Positions 35,403 through 48,700 of a DNA stretch of 64,000 nucleotides are shown piece by piece. Under the pieces are notes generated by a model, which did no database searches, was not told the origin of the DNA, and worked only from the letters and a program-made list of their open reading frames with translations. The DNA comes from Macrostomum hystrix (taxonomy: Eukaryota > Platyhelminthes > Macrostomidae), in NCBI GenBank assembly GCA_950097015.1, contig CATNEN010000003.1:992001-1056000 (forward strand). The letters are read 5' to 3'. Every line of letters starts with the position of its first letter. Position 1 is the stretch's first letter. The translations under genes and the position numbers were made by a program.

Positions 35403-36720
35403 GGGTAATGTATCATCAACCGAACAGTGTATCTTCAAAACCGAACTTAAGAATTTTGACTCATTCCTTAGTCATGTGCAAGACAGAAACAAGCTATTGT
35501 ATTTCACAGAACAACTATTTTGAATGTCAATGAAATTATTTACAAGCTAAGGCATGACATGCAATGAAGCATTAAAAAAAGAAAGATATGGATGTTTCAG
35601 TAGAATTTTTTATCAATAAAGCATACTTTTTGACAGAATTTTTTCAGTATGTACTTTAGACTAAGATTGTATGTGGTTGCTTTCCAATTAAATTACCATA
35701 AATTTAGTTATTTATAGAGCATGAAAAAAGCTTTCAAATAACATAATTCATGATAGATCACTCCTTAAAATAATATTAAACCACTCACTCAAATTTTAAA
35801 ACCGAACATCAAATTCTCTGTTTGGTTTGAAGATTGGCCTACATAAAATCATCGTTTGGTTTTAGATGAAAAACATGAATAACTTTTTTTTCTATTTGAC
35901 AAAATTGCAAAAGCAGATACTATTTAGAAAGACAATAGGGTAATGTATCATCAACCAAACAAGGATGTGTATTTTTTTAACTTCAAACCTAAGCTAGGCC
36001 TACATATTTTCTATTTAAGATATGATGATAAATCAAAAGCCAAGTTATAGAAAACAGTTACATCTTTCTAAAAAGTATCTGCTTTTGCTATTTTATCAAA
36101 TAGAAAAAAGTTAGGCCTATTCCTGCTTTTTATCTAAAACCAAACAATGATTTTCATGTATCTTCAAACCAAACAGAGAATTTGATGTTTGGTTTTACAA
36201 TTTGAGTGAGTGGTTTAATCTTATTTTAAGAAGTGAACTATCATGAATTATGTAATTTGAAAGCATTTTTCATGCTCTATAAATAACTACATTTATGGTC
36301 ATTTAATTAGCAAGCAACTATATACAATCTTTGTCTAAAGTACATACTGAAAAAATGTTATTAAAAAGTATGCTTTTGCAATAAAAATGTCTACTGAAAC
36401 ATCAATATCTTACTTTCTTCTTAATGTTTCATTGCACATCATGCCTCAGCTTGTAGATAATTTCTTCAACTTTCAAATTAGTTGTTCTGTGAAACACAAT
36501 AGCTTGTTTCTGTCTTGCATGAGACCAAGTAAGAAGTCAAAACTCTTGTTCGGTATTGAAGATACACTGTTCGGTTGATGATAGGCCCTACATTACCCTA
36601 ACAGTTTTCTATAACTTGGCTTTTGATTTATCATGATATCTTAAATAGAAAATCTGTAGGCATAGCTTAGGTTTGAAGTTAAAAAAGGCATATTCTTGTT
36701 CAGTTGATGATACATTACCC
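35403..36720. mobile_element. A-B-A'-B' inverted-repeat element, TA-flanked MITE
   Basis: The outer ends are gggtaatgtatcatcaac and its complement, each flanked by TA. Block A (35403-35935) is inverted at about 36063-36598. Block B (35938-36060) is inverted at 36601-36720. TA also stands at both internal junctions next to further copies of the terminal sequence. No coding capacity. TA target sites suggest Tc1/mariner-type mobilisation. A frame at 36387-36578 inside A' is not considered a gene. Confidence 0.85.
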
Positions 36721-36929
36721 TAGCACATGAAATTTCCTGAATTTTGTGTGTAGGTCTATCTGTTAACAAAAGGCTGATAAGTGCTTGATATGTTGAAATT
36801 GAACCAGGCTCATACATATAAATTTAGAAACGTCATGCTCTTAGAAAATTGTCTATTTTTCAGCCAGTGACATAGATAGCGGCTACAATCCTGTTAATAG
36901 GCTTCACTGCGACAGTAAATGAAACATAT

Positions 36930-36965
36930 TTACATCAGTAGGGCTTAACAGCCCTACTGATGTAA
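36930..36965. repeat. Perfect 16-bp hairpin
   Basis: ttacatcagtagggct pairs with agccctactgatgtaa around a 4-base loop (taac). It stands 4 bp left of the target-site duplication of the hAT MITE. Confidence 0.85.
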
Positions 36966-36977
36966 TAAGTGATAAAC

Positions 36978-37188
36978 CAGTGGCGTATCTAGGGGGGGAT
37001 ACGGGGATATATCCCCCCATTTCGCCGACCAAAGAGTGTCACCAACCCACGAATTTCGTGGGTTCGTTGTCTGCAAATGGACTACAAAAGGTTATTTCAG
37101 TTTTTTAGCAGCAGCATGCGACTCATTTTCACTGATAGTTGAAACAGCAAATTTACCCCCCCATTTAAAAATCCTAGATACGCCACTG
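36978..37188. mobile_element. hAT-type MITE, 211 bp, with 8-bp target-site duplication
   Basis: Terminal repeats cagtggcgtatctagg and cctagatacgccactg. Both sides carry tgataaac (36970-36977 and 37189-37196). An 8-bp duplication is characteristic of hAT elements. No transposase. The perfect duplication suggests a fairly recent insertion. Confidence 0.9.
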
Positions 37189-37196
37189 TGATAAAC

Positions 37197-37494
37197 CATC
37201 AAACAAACATTTAAAGCGTTTAAATGTAACTTGTTTTCCGTGTTTCTATTTCAATGCCGGTGGTCTGTCCAAAACTCTGAGTCCGAAAAGCTTGCTATTT
37301 AGAGGAAATAGTAGCTTAATATGAAAAAATGTGTACGTTCATATTCGTTCGTTTTTCATTGTTAGGTTATTTATATTAACGGTTATTAATGACCCTCACT
37401 GCCGTATTATTTACAATTTAGTATTTTTTAATATGTTTAACCTACTGTAAATTTGTTATAACTAATGAGTCGAAGTTAAATATAGTCGCCTGGT
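37197..37494. other. Intergenic, nothing recognised
   Basis: AT-rich, no exon or repeat identified. Confidence 0.4.
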
Positions 37495-38560
37495 TCCAAC
37501 CGGTTAGAGGTAAAAGGTCACTATTGTCCTGCACTGCGAAACTGTACAACAGGGTGCTGCTGACGCGGCTGCATCCAGTGCTGGACCCTTTCTTCCGGTG
37601 AGAGCAGAATGGTTTACCCGCCGTGCCAGGGGCACAGCACAAACTCTCGCGTTGCGCCGCATTCTAGATGACTTACGCGCGGACGACCTGGCATTACTAT
37701 TAAGCTCTTTTGAAGGAGCATGCCTGCTGGACAAGCTGAACGGCCGCGGCAGCTGTGGTCGGGCTGTGTGTGTTTGTGAGCTGTGTCTTTGAAGACCCAG
37801 AAAACGAGATGGTGCTGAGGGCTGAGGTGCCGACGGACCTACCGGCTGGGACTCGAGCGGGGCAGGTTGGCGCTGCTTCGTCACTGCAGAAAGTTTGTCT
37901 TTCCAGGCGGCCTGATTCGAAGCGTGCAGGACGACATCTCACGGTGCAGATCACTTGCTGAGCACTGGCAGAGCACTTGCCAGACCGCGCTGAGGGTGCG
38001 CGATTGTACCAGGCAGTGATCGAGACCGAAGTCATGCATTTACAACGCCCACACGTGGACCCTGACCAGCTGCTCGCAGGAGCGGCACTTGGACGCCACG
38101 CACGCTGTAGTCCTGCGCACCGCCTTCGGGATTCACTAATCGTTATAATATACCGCGTTACCAACGTTGTAACATACTAAAAGTGGGGAACGAACCTCGC
38201 GCTGGCAGACTGAGACCGGTTTCTGGCTTGTTTGCCTTCGTCAGTGCAGTCATAGCCACACGCAGTCCTCTCCCACCACTCTTCTTATTGTGCACATAAG
38301 TCTGTATTAAGCTTGCCATTTTTATGGTGATTTTTTTTGTGTTATGTGAAAGTTTTGCAACCAAGTCTTTGCTTTTCTACTGTTGTCAGTAGTATAGTCT
38401 GAATTGTACGCTCGTATCTCTCACAAACGTTACCAACGAAGATCGCTGTACCGCTGAGCCCAGCTCTGTCCACCAGTGCTGCTGCTGCTGGACATTGCGC
38501 TACGTCGACCTTCCTGTCGGACGCTGGCATCTTCGACCCCCGTGAATTGACAATTCTGAA
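37495..38560 (+). mobile_element. Second copy of the LINE, internally deleted
   Basis: Same family as 1-1140 but on the plus strand. It reads TAQTLALRRILDDL (RT fingers) and then jumps straight to ADDLALL, the motif C region, so motif A and the palm between are deleted. It continues with the thumb and C-terminal part (DLPAGTRAGQVGA, a VQDDISRCRSLAEHWQS-type block, NAHTWTLT, LRTAFGIH). After an interruption near 38170-38400 the C-terminal word matching 190-245 of copy 1 occurs at about 38490-38550. Confidence 0.8.
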
Positions 38561-38579
38561 AACATTGCGCTTGTGCACA

Positions 38580-39747
38580 TTTTGAAGACTATAATATAAC
38601 CCAGTTTCCGACAGAGTTATAAAAAATAATTAAACGCACAAAAATATTTTAGTCTACTTAAGCTAGCACAGCTAGTTAAAATATTCGAAGGGATGTATTT
38701 GTGTTTTTTAGTTTTACTACGAACTAACGTTAAATCAGCGTACAATTGATAAATTAGAAAAAAGGTTGTCTTCAAAAAAGGTGGAAAAGCTACTAAAAAG
38801 GTGGGCAATTTAGTCTGCAACATAGTGCAAGAAATGTGACAATTTAACATTAATAATTCCCATAAAAAATGAAGCCAAACATATTGAAGCAAAAGTAAGT
38901 GTTACATTACATTAAAACAACGAATTGTCATCGACCATTAAATTTCTGTCTAATAGTAAATCTTAATTGTCGAAGAATTGTCTCTGTATGAATGTTGTCT
39001 AAATTGTGAGCAAAAGCCTTAAAAACTTATTTAAACAAAGAATTTAAGTCTTAACAACCCCAGTAAAGTTTGTTGCCCAGCTATTCGTTGTTGACGGAAC
39101 GAATTCGAATTTGTTTAACAAAGAGTATTTTTTACCAGCCTAGCAACAGAAATTTCTGAACTACATAACCTATGTACCTTGGACCCGTGAATCTAAATAA
39201 TAAAAAAATGGGTATTTTAAAAAAGGCGAAAAAACTATAATTGTCAGAGGTTGATTTTTTTAAAGCCTGTCATGTCAGCTCGATTCACAGTTTGAGTGAT
39301 TTTAAAACAAAAACATTATTTTATATAGCAATTCTTCTAACTGTCGCAAGCCTTTAGGACGACATAAAAACTAATCTAAATTTTGTATGAGTAGCTCTGA
39401 TGAATTATAACGATACGCTTGCTAATTATTTGGTAACCAGGCCTAATATACCGCTCTAAATAAACTGTCGTTTACGCGAATTTGTACTCGTCCGTGGTTT
39501 GAGCATTCCAGATGTTTCACATATTGAACTTGAAAAATACGACCTAATCGATATATTCGACGTTCAAAATCACTCAAAAAACTAGTTAAATATTCATAAG
39601 AATCATGAATTTTTGCATACTCTAAAATATGCGTTTTCTAAAAAGGTTTCTAAAATTTTCTAAAAGACTACAAAAAACTACGAAAATCTTGATAAACAGA
39701 GCCGAATACTCGTGGAGTTTTTAATTGAAAGGATGGGACTTTGAAAA
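38580..39747. other. 3' flank of the RNF213 homologue
   Basis: AT-rich, with no gene seen. Presumably includes the 3' UTR. Confidence 0.4.
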
Positions 39748-42700
39748 CTACTCATCGGCCCACGAGAAAGCCTCTGACCAAAGTTGGCACGCATGCTTGC
39801 CCTCCACCCAGTCAGGCAGGTCCTTAAACGCGAGCTCAAAAGCCGGGTCGAAATCAGACATCCTGTTCAGTGGGTAGTCGCGGACACTGGACGGAAGGCT
39901 TCGCAGTTCGAGCCGGATAAGACGATGCAGTTTATCTAAAAGGAGACTACGGCGATTCCTAAGCTCGTGAGGCAGTGTCTGGAGCTGCTCTTGGCTTAGC
40001 TGGTCGCTAATTGTGTTAAAATCCGTCTCAAATGGGTCGAAGCCGTCCTGTGCCAGCTGCCGCCAGCGGAGGTGGTCGAGAGACATCCAAAGCAGTCTTG
40101 TTTGCGAGATTTTCACATTGCGCTTTAGAGCGTCGGTCGGTAGGCCACTGTCCATGTGCAGCGTTTTGCACATGAAGTCGTCAAGCAACAGTTCCGAGTT
40201 AGAGGGTGCCAAGGATATGAGAAAATTAATGGCTACCTTCAGTGAGTCGTCAAGTAAGGCGGTAAGAATTGGCGTTGGCAGGTTACAATGCAGAGCGTTT
40301 TGCATATTTGCGTCATCTACTTCTGTTTCCTGAAACGGAGAGAGATATTCAGAAAACTGTGCGACATGCTTTATAAGACTATCTGTCACGATCACTGCAT
40401 TCTCTAAAGACTACATGCAAATGTATGATTCATACCTGCTTCAATCCTGAACTGTCAAGCTGCTGAAAAATCTCCATCAAGTTGAAGTCCTCGCTATACA
40501 CCATCTCGGGTAGGTAGCCGCGGATCCTAGGTCGTCCGCGAACCACTCGTTCTCTGAGCTGCTGCTGCAGGCCCAGAAAGTTGTATGTTACTTCGGTGCA
40601 TGCCTTTCTCTTTAGTGAATACGAAGAGTTAGCTAGTAGCATCGCCATTAGGTCTTTATCTGGATCACAGGTTACAACGCTTGCTTGGTCAATCAATTCA
40701 AGATGGATCTCATCTGGTTCAGAGTCCTCACATGCATCGAGTATTGCGTTGTGAGTATCAACGAGCAACTGAATTAGACCCACTATGCAGCGGCCCCAGG
40801 ATTTGCGATGGGGAAGCAACGCTGCAAGAGGTGTCTCATTAATATTGACAACCGCATTGTAGTTAGTGATTTCAAAGGCGATCCATGTTTTGCCATCTGG
40901 ACTATCATCCAGAAATCTGGCACTTCTCTCAGCCAAAAGATCGTGCAAGTCATTCCACACCACTATAAACGTTCTCACCGCTTCAGAACGACTTGGATTG
41001 TGCTGGGCAGCGGCTTTAAGCTTTATGCGCAATGCGTCTTTTAATTCGCGGTTGTGCTTCCATTCAGTCACGAGCTCCTTTGCCAGCTTCACAAGAGCCG
41101 GCAAGTGGTGTAGGTGTCTTAGCACACGTTCACTAGCTATAAATTCGTTTGCCAGCCTGAACTGATTTTGCATCTCCGGTCGAAGCTCTGTAAAAGAATG
41201 AGCAGCATTTTGGATGGTGATTGGCTGGCGGTATCGCCACAGAAGTGCGACGTGATTGTCCTGGGTATCCAGCTCTGAGGTTTCATGAATCAGGCGACCG
41301 ATGTTTGAAAGAGTTTGGGCGTCGTCATCTTGGGTGATTGTTCTATTCGAATTGCGAAGCACTCGCGACAAAGACTCAACGATTTCCCTCAATAAATCAT
41401 TATATAGTCGGTCTTCGAAATTTCGCCTTCCTGCATCTGATTTTAGATCGAAGCCAACGCTGCTTCTATTTGCTTGATTTCCAAGCCGTGCAAACACAAG
41501 ATGCAGCGTGTGCAAGGCGTCTTCGGTACTTCGACCGGTTGCATCGCAGAAAAGCCGGAGACCAAGAGTGAACTCCTCTCTTCCATCTTCGTTAGCTTTC
41601 TCAGCAGGACTCAGAGCAGTCCCTCCACTACTGGAAGCCTGACTGTCACGGGAGTGATCGCCTAGCTGTAGGGCTAGACCTATCATCATACGAATCAAAG
41701 CAACGGCGCAGCCTGGCAGTTGGCGTACAGGTTCTGAAGCTCTTGCCTCAACTAGGCCCTTACTGGTTTGATCCGCAGCGACATATTTTTCATTCCCGGC
41801 TACTGGGACATGGTGCTTTCCTCCAATTGTACAGCCACAGTCGGGACAGGTGCTTGTTTCCATGGGCTTTGCGCACTAAAAACACGAGAGAGCAAATATG
41901 TAGCTGTTTTACTCAAATAAATTAAGCGTGTTTATACATTAAGCATTTCAAATTATTCTTACCTCGCCAACAAAATATAAATGACCTTTTGGGCATTCTG
42001 AAAAAAAAGGATTTTTCGGCTTTATTATATCGGTCCCTCTTCTGACAAAGTTTAGCTTTAAAAAGCAATGCTGAAAGGGCAAACATTTCTTACTGAAAGC
42101 CCCCGGCCTTGGTGCATCTATGCCAGCTTTGGTCATGATCTCGAAAAGCCTATCGTGCTCCATTGCAGGTAAATACCATTGATGATAGTTTTGCCATAGA
42201 GATTGTAAAAACTTGACGTAATCTGACTTGTTTTGGTAAATGTATAGCTCATAAGCTAAATGAACCAAAAGGATGGACTGGTGTGCTGCCGACAAAGTCT
42301 GTCGTGGCGCGTTTTTAAGTGTTTGTAGATATGCATAGCAGCTCTGAAGTTGTTTAAAAAATACACATTTAAAAACTATTAACTTTGAAGAAGAGCCATA
42401 AATATAGAAATAACTTTAAAGTTACTTTTGTTTCCTTTGACATCAGATTTAGTATGTGTTTGACGCACTCTTGTAGTCTTTTTTGATTGACGTCACCTTG
42501 AAGCTCGTAAGAAAACGTCGCAAGTACTAGAGCTAAGACGGAGTTCGATGTTTCGATTATTTCGACCGGCTCCTAAAAATACGAGAAAAGAGAAGGAATC
42601 CGTCAAAAATATTTACTACATCTAGTATTCAATTATACATTATAATAACAATTTTTTAGTTTTATTTTCAATTTTCAAAAAAGCAACCAACCTGGCTCTT

Positions 42701-45700
42701 GAAGTCCCCAGTAACAAAGCAGTGTAGGAGATATCTCTTCAGCACACAGTAGGCCTCAGAATGAGAACGCAGAAAATCTGGGACCCAAACGCTCGCCCTC
42801 ATTTCACGCAGTTCTTCTTCGTATGCTAAAACAAGGAGATCGTCAGTCTGGATCCGCTGCAGCGTGGCACAGGTGCCTGCGACCATGCAAAGGCAGCGCA
42901 AGAAGAAAACCCGAGACCATCGATGCGCCCTCAGAGTTGCAATTAGCGTTTCTGAGTCTTCGGGTGTCAGGAGTACACGCACACTTTCTGTTACACTTCG
43001 ATTTGCTAATCGGCTGGCCAATCTGTGCAAGTCGACTCGCCATGCGGCTATCGCTCGTAACTCTGAAATCTGTGCCACCTGGCTGGACTCATTCACTTGC
43101 AGTTGCATCGTCGGCATTGACAACTCGACCACTTCATTCTTGGCTTTCTCCATAGCGATCGAATCTTCCAGGCAGTTTAGCACAATAAGCCGCAACTCGT
43201 GTCTAAAATGTTGTTTGCAAATTTTGAGTGCTTCGGCATGTACTTCAGAATGTACCAATCTCTGCCCAAGCAAAAAGCAAAAAGGTTTGATTCCCGATTG
43301 CTTCCCATTTTACTGTCACGAATTTCCGAGCTCGCATACAGACACGTCGCCCACAACGTCCCGAATAAAAAGGAGACTTATACCCTCACATCATCAGAGG
43401 CTCAAGGTGTCACAATGTCTGTCTCACTGCTTCTTTTCAACGGTATTTTGCTTCATGTGAAGTGAAGGTTTGACAAATTCAACTTACTTGTTTTCTTCGC
43501 CTACTTCTTGATCGGCACCAAGAATGTGCTCTTCGAGTCTGCGTACGACTTCATCTGAGTTGTACCTCATCAGCTGCTGAAGTATGAACGATCTAAACAT
43601 TGGAGAGTCATCTTTGTCATCGCTGAAGTACCCGATAACGCTTTTGTCGCGACCGGAGCGGGTCACATAGCTCAGGAAATGGTTGCAAAGCTCTTCATTT
43701 GGCGGATGACCCTCCGAGAAGCAGAGGGTAGAAACAACTTCCATCACAAATGAGTGGCAGCGGGCTTTCAGCTGGACCAACATTTCTGGAATTTCACAAT
43801 TTACCAACCTGGCGTCAAACGGGACATGGCATTTCACACAGGTGAAAGAGCTGTCGCTCTGGGCGCACTGCAAGTAGCAATTTGTGCACAAGCTGTCCTT
43901 GCACGGCAGACTAGTGAGTCTGTCTGTTCGTTCGTTACATTGTGAGCAGACATACGTTCTAAAAAGTCAAGTGATAGTTTTAACTAGTTATCAGTATAAC
44001 TAACGTCTTTTTTCTTTTCAAAATAGTCACTAGTTCATTCGTTCATTCAAAGGCAGTAAAAAGATGAAAACCGTATGAAAGGCCTACAAATCATCAGGCA
44101 GAGTGAGGTAAAGGAAAAAGGCTGCAGCTTACCCGACCGCCAAGTCAGTTAGCTCTTCACGCATTCTTTCCAAGAACTTCTCGATTTCCAAGATGCCTGT
44201 CTTATCCTGAAACTTCACATCCGCAGAGGCCCACAAACTCTAAAATACATGGTGTAGCTCGTAATCATTATGACGGGTAAGGACAAGCTAAAAAGTAAAC
44301 ATGCTATCTCAACTTTATCTTACAGTCCAGAGGCGGATAGGCTTTATCGTTGATTCATTAAGGCCTTCACGATCGAAATGTGACGTCACATTTCGAAGAA
44401 ATAGCGCTACACAGTTGATTTTGTCCCATTGCAGCTTCATGGCTGAGTCTTTGAGCAAGAAGAGAAGCCTCTCGATTATAGTTCGAGACTTGTCTACTCT
44501 TGCAAGCCATTCCTTTCTTGTCAATGCTTTGTTTAAATCATGACGAGAAACTTCAAAGTGCTTAGAGACGGCTTTGAATATTTCCTGAAAGCATTCAATG
44601 TGATATAAAATAATACTAATAATAGTAATACTAATTCTTGTGCAAAAAGGTAAAATTTCAAGACGCACCAAAAGCATTTCACATTTAGTTCTCATAAAAC
44701 TAATAAAAACTCCAATAATTCTTTTTTTACTAAGCCCTGTTCTTCCTGAAAAACGACAACACCGCATCTGTACATCAGAGGCCTTCACTTTGTCCACATT
44801 GTTCATATCTAGTTTTGTAATTCAACCAAATAGGAATTATGTATTTTTGGAACGACCATAGATACGACCATTGTTGTAGTTACCCTACGCGTGTTGAAAC
44901 GAGGTTGAAACTAACTGCAGCCCGCCCTCTGCTGTTGTCTATGGTCGAATTCCATAGATATGCACAGCGGGCGGGCCATGAAACGCGTTTCACGCCCGCT
45001 AACTACAATATACCAATATTGATAGGCTGCAGAGAGAATAGAACGCGTTTAGTTCTAGAGAGATAGAACGCGTTTCACGGCCCGCCCGCTGTGCATATCT
45101 ATGGAATTCGACCACAGACAACAGCAGAGGGCGGGCTGCCGTTAGTTTTAATCTCGTTTCAACACGCGTAAGCTAACTACAATATACCATTAATACCCAT
45201 GCTTTAAGGGCGTTAATGGAAAATCAGAGGGCGCCATTAGGCGCCCGAGGATTTTTCAATGACGGCCGCAAAGCTTGGGTATCAATTTTATTGTACCATA
45301 GACGTTTTTGCCCAAGCTATACTTTCAGAGTCAGAGACGGGGTGTGGGGCAGAGCCATAGACATTTTAGCCTCAGTAAGCCATTCCTATTGGTGGATGCC
45401 TTTTTGCGGGCGGTTAATGGCTAATTCATGCCCACAGGAAAATTACCGAGCATTAATTCATCTATGGCCATTAACGGGCAAGACTTTCTGCCCGCCGGGA
45501 AAAAAGGTCATGGTACAATATACCAATATTGATAGGCTGCAGAGGGCTGAAACGAGGTAAAATGTCGAGGCGCGTAGCCTATCCATATTAGTGTTGTAGT
45601 TAGCGGGCGTGAAACGCGTTTCACGGCCCGCCCGCAGTGCATAGCTATGGAATTCGACCATAGACAACAGCAGCGGGCGGGCTGCCGTTAGTTTCAACCT

Positions 45701-48700
45701 CGTTTCAACACGCGTAGGCTAACTGCAATACCTCGTTTCAGCCCTCTGCAGCCTATCAATATTGGTATAATCTAAGCTCTCACCTCAGCTTTTTGAATCC
45801 TAGCTCTTGAGGTGCTTGCTTCAAGCCTTGAGGGAAACCAAGTACATTATCTTATACTAATACGTATAGCAATTTTTCGAGAACACCTGCGCCAGATCAG
45901 CAACACTGTGATTTTCTAGTTTTTGCAATTCATAATATTTTTTTAATAAATTATTCAACTCCACTGCCTGTACGCAAGTGACTTGGCGTGAGACCAGATA
46001 ATAAAGCCAATAACAAATAACTCTCAAACATGCAGTTTGGCCTTATCCAACAGAATCTGACAATTATCTAAAAATTTGCATGAATCGCTGACAGCTCTAC
46101 CATGAATTTTATTCTCCGAAAGCTCGTAATAGATGGAATAAGTAGAAACGTGTTAAAAAACTTAGAAATGTAGAAATACACTAGCAAGTTTTGCCCCCCT
46201 TCGGGGAGCAGAAATACTTTTAATTCGTATAGTATATACTTTTTAGCAGCTGAATTTACAGCTTTTTATAGCTACAATGAACCCCCAGTTGACAATGATC
46301 CCCCAGTTGACAATGATCCCCCAGTTGATGATGATCCCCTAGTTGATGATGATCCCCCAGTTGACAATGATCCTCCAGTTGACAATGAACCCCCAGTTGA
46401 CAATGATCCCCCAGTTGACAATGAACCCCCAGTTGACAATGAACCCCCAGTTGACAATGATCCCCCAGTTGACAATGATCCCCCAGTTGACAATGATCCC
46501 CCAGTTGACAATGATCCCCCAGTTGACAATGATCCCCCAGTTGACAAAGATCCCCCAGTTGACAATGAACCCCCAGTTGACAATGATCCCCTAGTTGACA
46601 ATGATCCCCCAGTTGACAATGATCCCCCAGTTGACAATGATCCCCCAGTTGACAATGATCCCCCAGTTGACAATGATCCCCCAGTTGACAATGATCCCCC
46701 AGTTGACAATGATCCCCCAGTTGACAATGATCCCCCAGTGGACAATGATCCCCCAGTTAACAAAGATCCCCCAGTTCACAATGATCCCCCAGTTGATGAT
46801 GACTCCCCATTGATGATGATCCCCAGTTAACAATGTTCCTCCAGTTGACAATGTTCCCCCAGTTGACAATGATCCCCCAGTTGATGATGATCACCCAGTT
46901 GATGATGATCAACCAGTTAACAATGATCCCCCAGTTGACAATAATCCCCCAGTTGACAATGAACCCCCAGTTGACAATGATCCCCCAGTTGACAATGATC
47001 CCCCAGTTGACAATGATCCCCCAGTTGACAATGATCCCCCAGTTCACAATGATCCCCCAGTTGATGATGATCCCCCAGTTGACAATGATCCCCCAGTTGA
47101 CAATTATCCCCCAGTTTACCATGATCCCCCAGTTGACGATTATCCCCCAGTTGACCATTACCCCCTAGTTGACAATGATCCCCCAGTTGACAATGATCCC
47201 CCAGTTGACAATGATCCCCCAGTTGACAATTATCCCCCAGTTTACCATGATCCCCCAGTTGACGATTATCCCCCAGTTAACCATGATCCCCATTTTGATG
47301 ATGACTCCCCAGTTGACGTTGATTTTTCAAACGCTGGGTTAGCCAAGATTCAAACTCTGGTTTAGCCATGATTCAAACGCTGGTTTAGCCATGATTCAAA
47401 CTCTGGTTTCGCCATGATTCAAACTCGATCTGGTTGGCCATGATTCAAACTCTGGTTTAGCCATGATTCAGACTCTGGTTTAACCATGATTCAAACTCTG
47501 GTTTAGCCATGATTCAAACTCTGGTTTAGCCATGGTTCAGACTCTGGTTTAGCCATGTTTCAAACTCTGGTTTAGCCATGATTCAAACTCTGGTTTAGCC
47601 ATGATTCAAACGCTGGTTTAGCCATGATTCAAACTCTGGTTTAGCCATGATTCAAACTCTGGTTGGCCATGATTCAAACTCTGGTTTAGCCATGATTCAA
47701 ACTCTGGTTTCGCCATGATTCAAACTCTGGTTTAGCCATGATTCAAACGCTGGTTTAGCCATGATTCAAACTCTGGTTTAGCCATGATTCAAACTCTGGT
47801 TGGCCATGATTCAAACTCTGGTTTTGCCATGATTCAAACTCTGGTTTAGCCATGATTCAAGATCTGGTTTAGCCATGATTCAAGATCTGGTTTAGCCATG
47901 ATTCAAACTCTGGTTGGCCATGATTCAAACTCTGGTTTAGCCATGATTCAAACTCTGGTTTAGCCATGATTCAAACTCTGGTTTAGCCATGATTCAAACT
48001 CTGGTTTAGCCATGATTCAAACGATGGTTTAGCCATGATTCAAACTCTGGTTTAGCCATGATTCAAACGATGGTTTAGCCATGATTCAAACAATTGTTTA
48101 GCCATGATTCAAGATCTGGTTTAGCCATGATTCAGACTCTGTTTTAGCCGGTGTGCTATGATTTATGATATTTTATTTACGAAATGAAAAAAATAAATTA
48201 AAATAGTCTTCAATCACTACTGGCTGAAAATCAGTCTAAATGATTTGACGCAGTGCAGAATCGAACCCTAGCCTAGCCTAACCTATTCCTAGTGCCTACA
48301 CATCGGCTATTCTGACTGTTGGTTAGTGGGTGCAAAAATCAGCCTTATAAAATTAATTCTCAAAGTTCTGGCTTTGTACAATGAAGTAAGAAAATAGAGT
48401 ACACTCAGTCTCGCGGTTGGTTGTGTACATTTATTTCCAATTTGTCTCCAGAGTGCAGGCTTCAAATTCAATCAGCTAGGGGTTGTTGCGCAATTTGACG
48501 ATGCAATTCAAATTCAGTGGCAGTGAGTAAAATTCTCAATAGGCCAAGATGTTTGACCTTTGAAAAATCATGTTTTTCGAATATTTAATCCCTTTAGCAA
48601 TAAAGTTAAGCTTAATAAAAATACGTGTATAATTGTCCCCATATTTAGCATCTTTTGGTGAAGAAATGGTGAAAATCGGTTGAGCCGTTTTTTCTAAAAT

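Noticed and set aside
36387-36578. 63-codon frame inside the A' block of the MITE
   Set aside because: Lies wholly within a non-coding inverted repeat arm and has no counterpart motif.
46272-47168. Frames with six-residue repeats (GGSLST, QLTMIP, NWGIIV)
   Set aside because: 18-bp minisatellite, open on both strands; no non-repetitive coding context.
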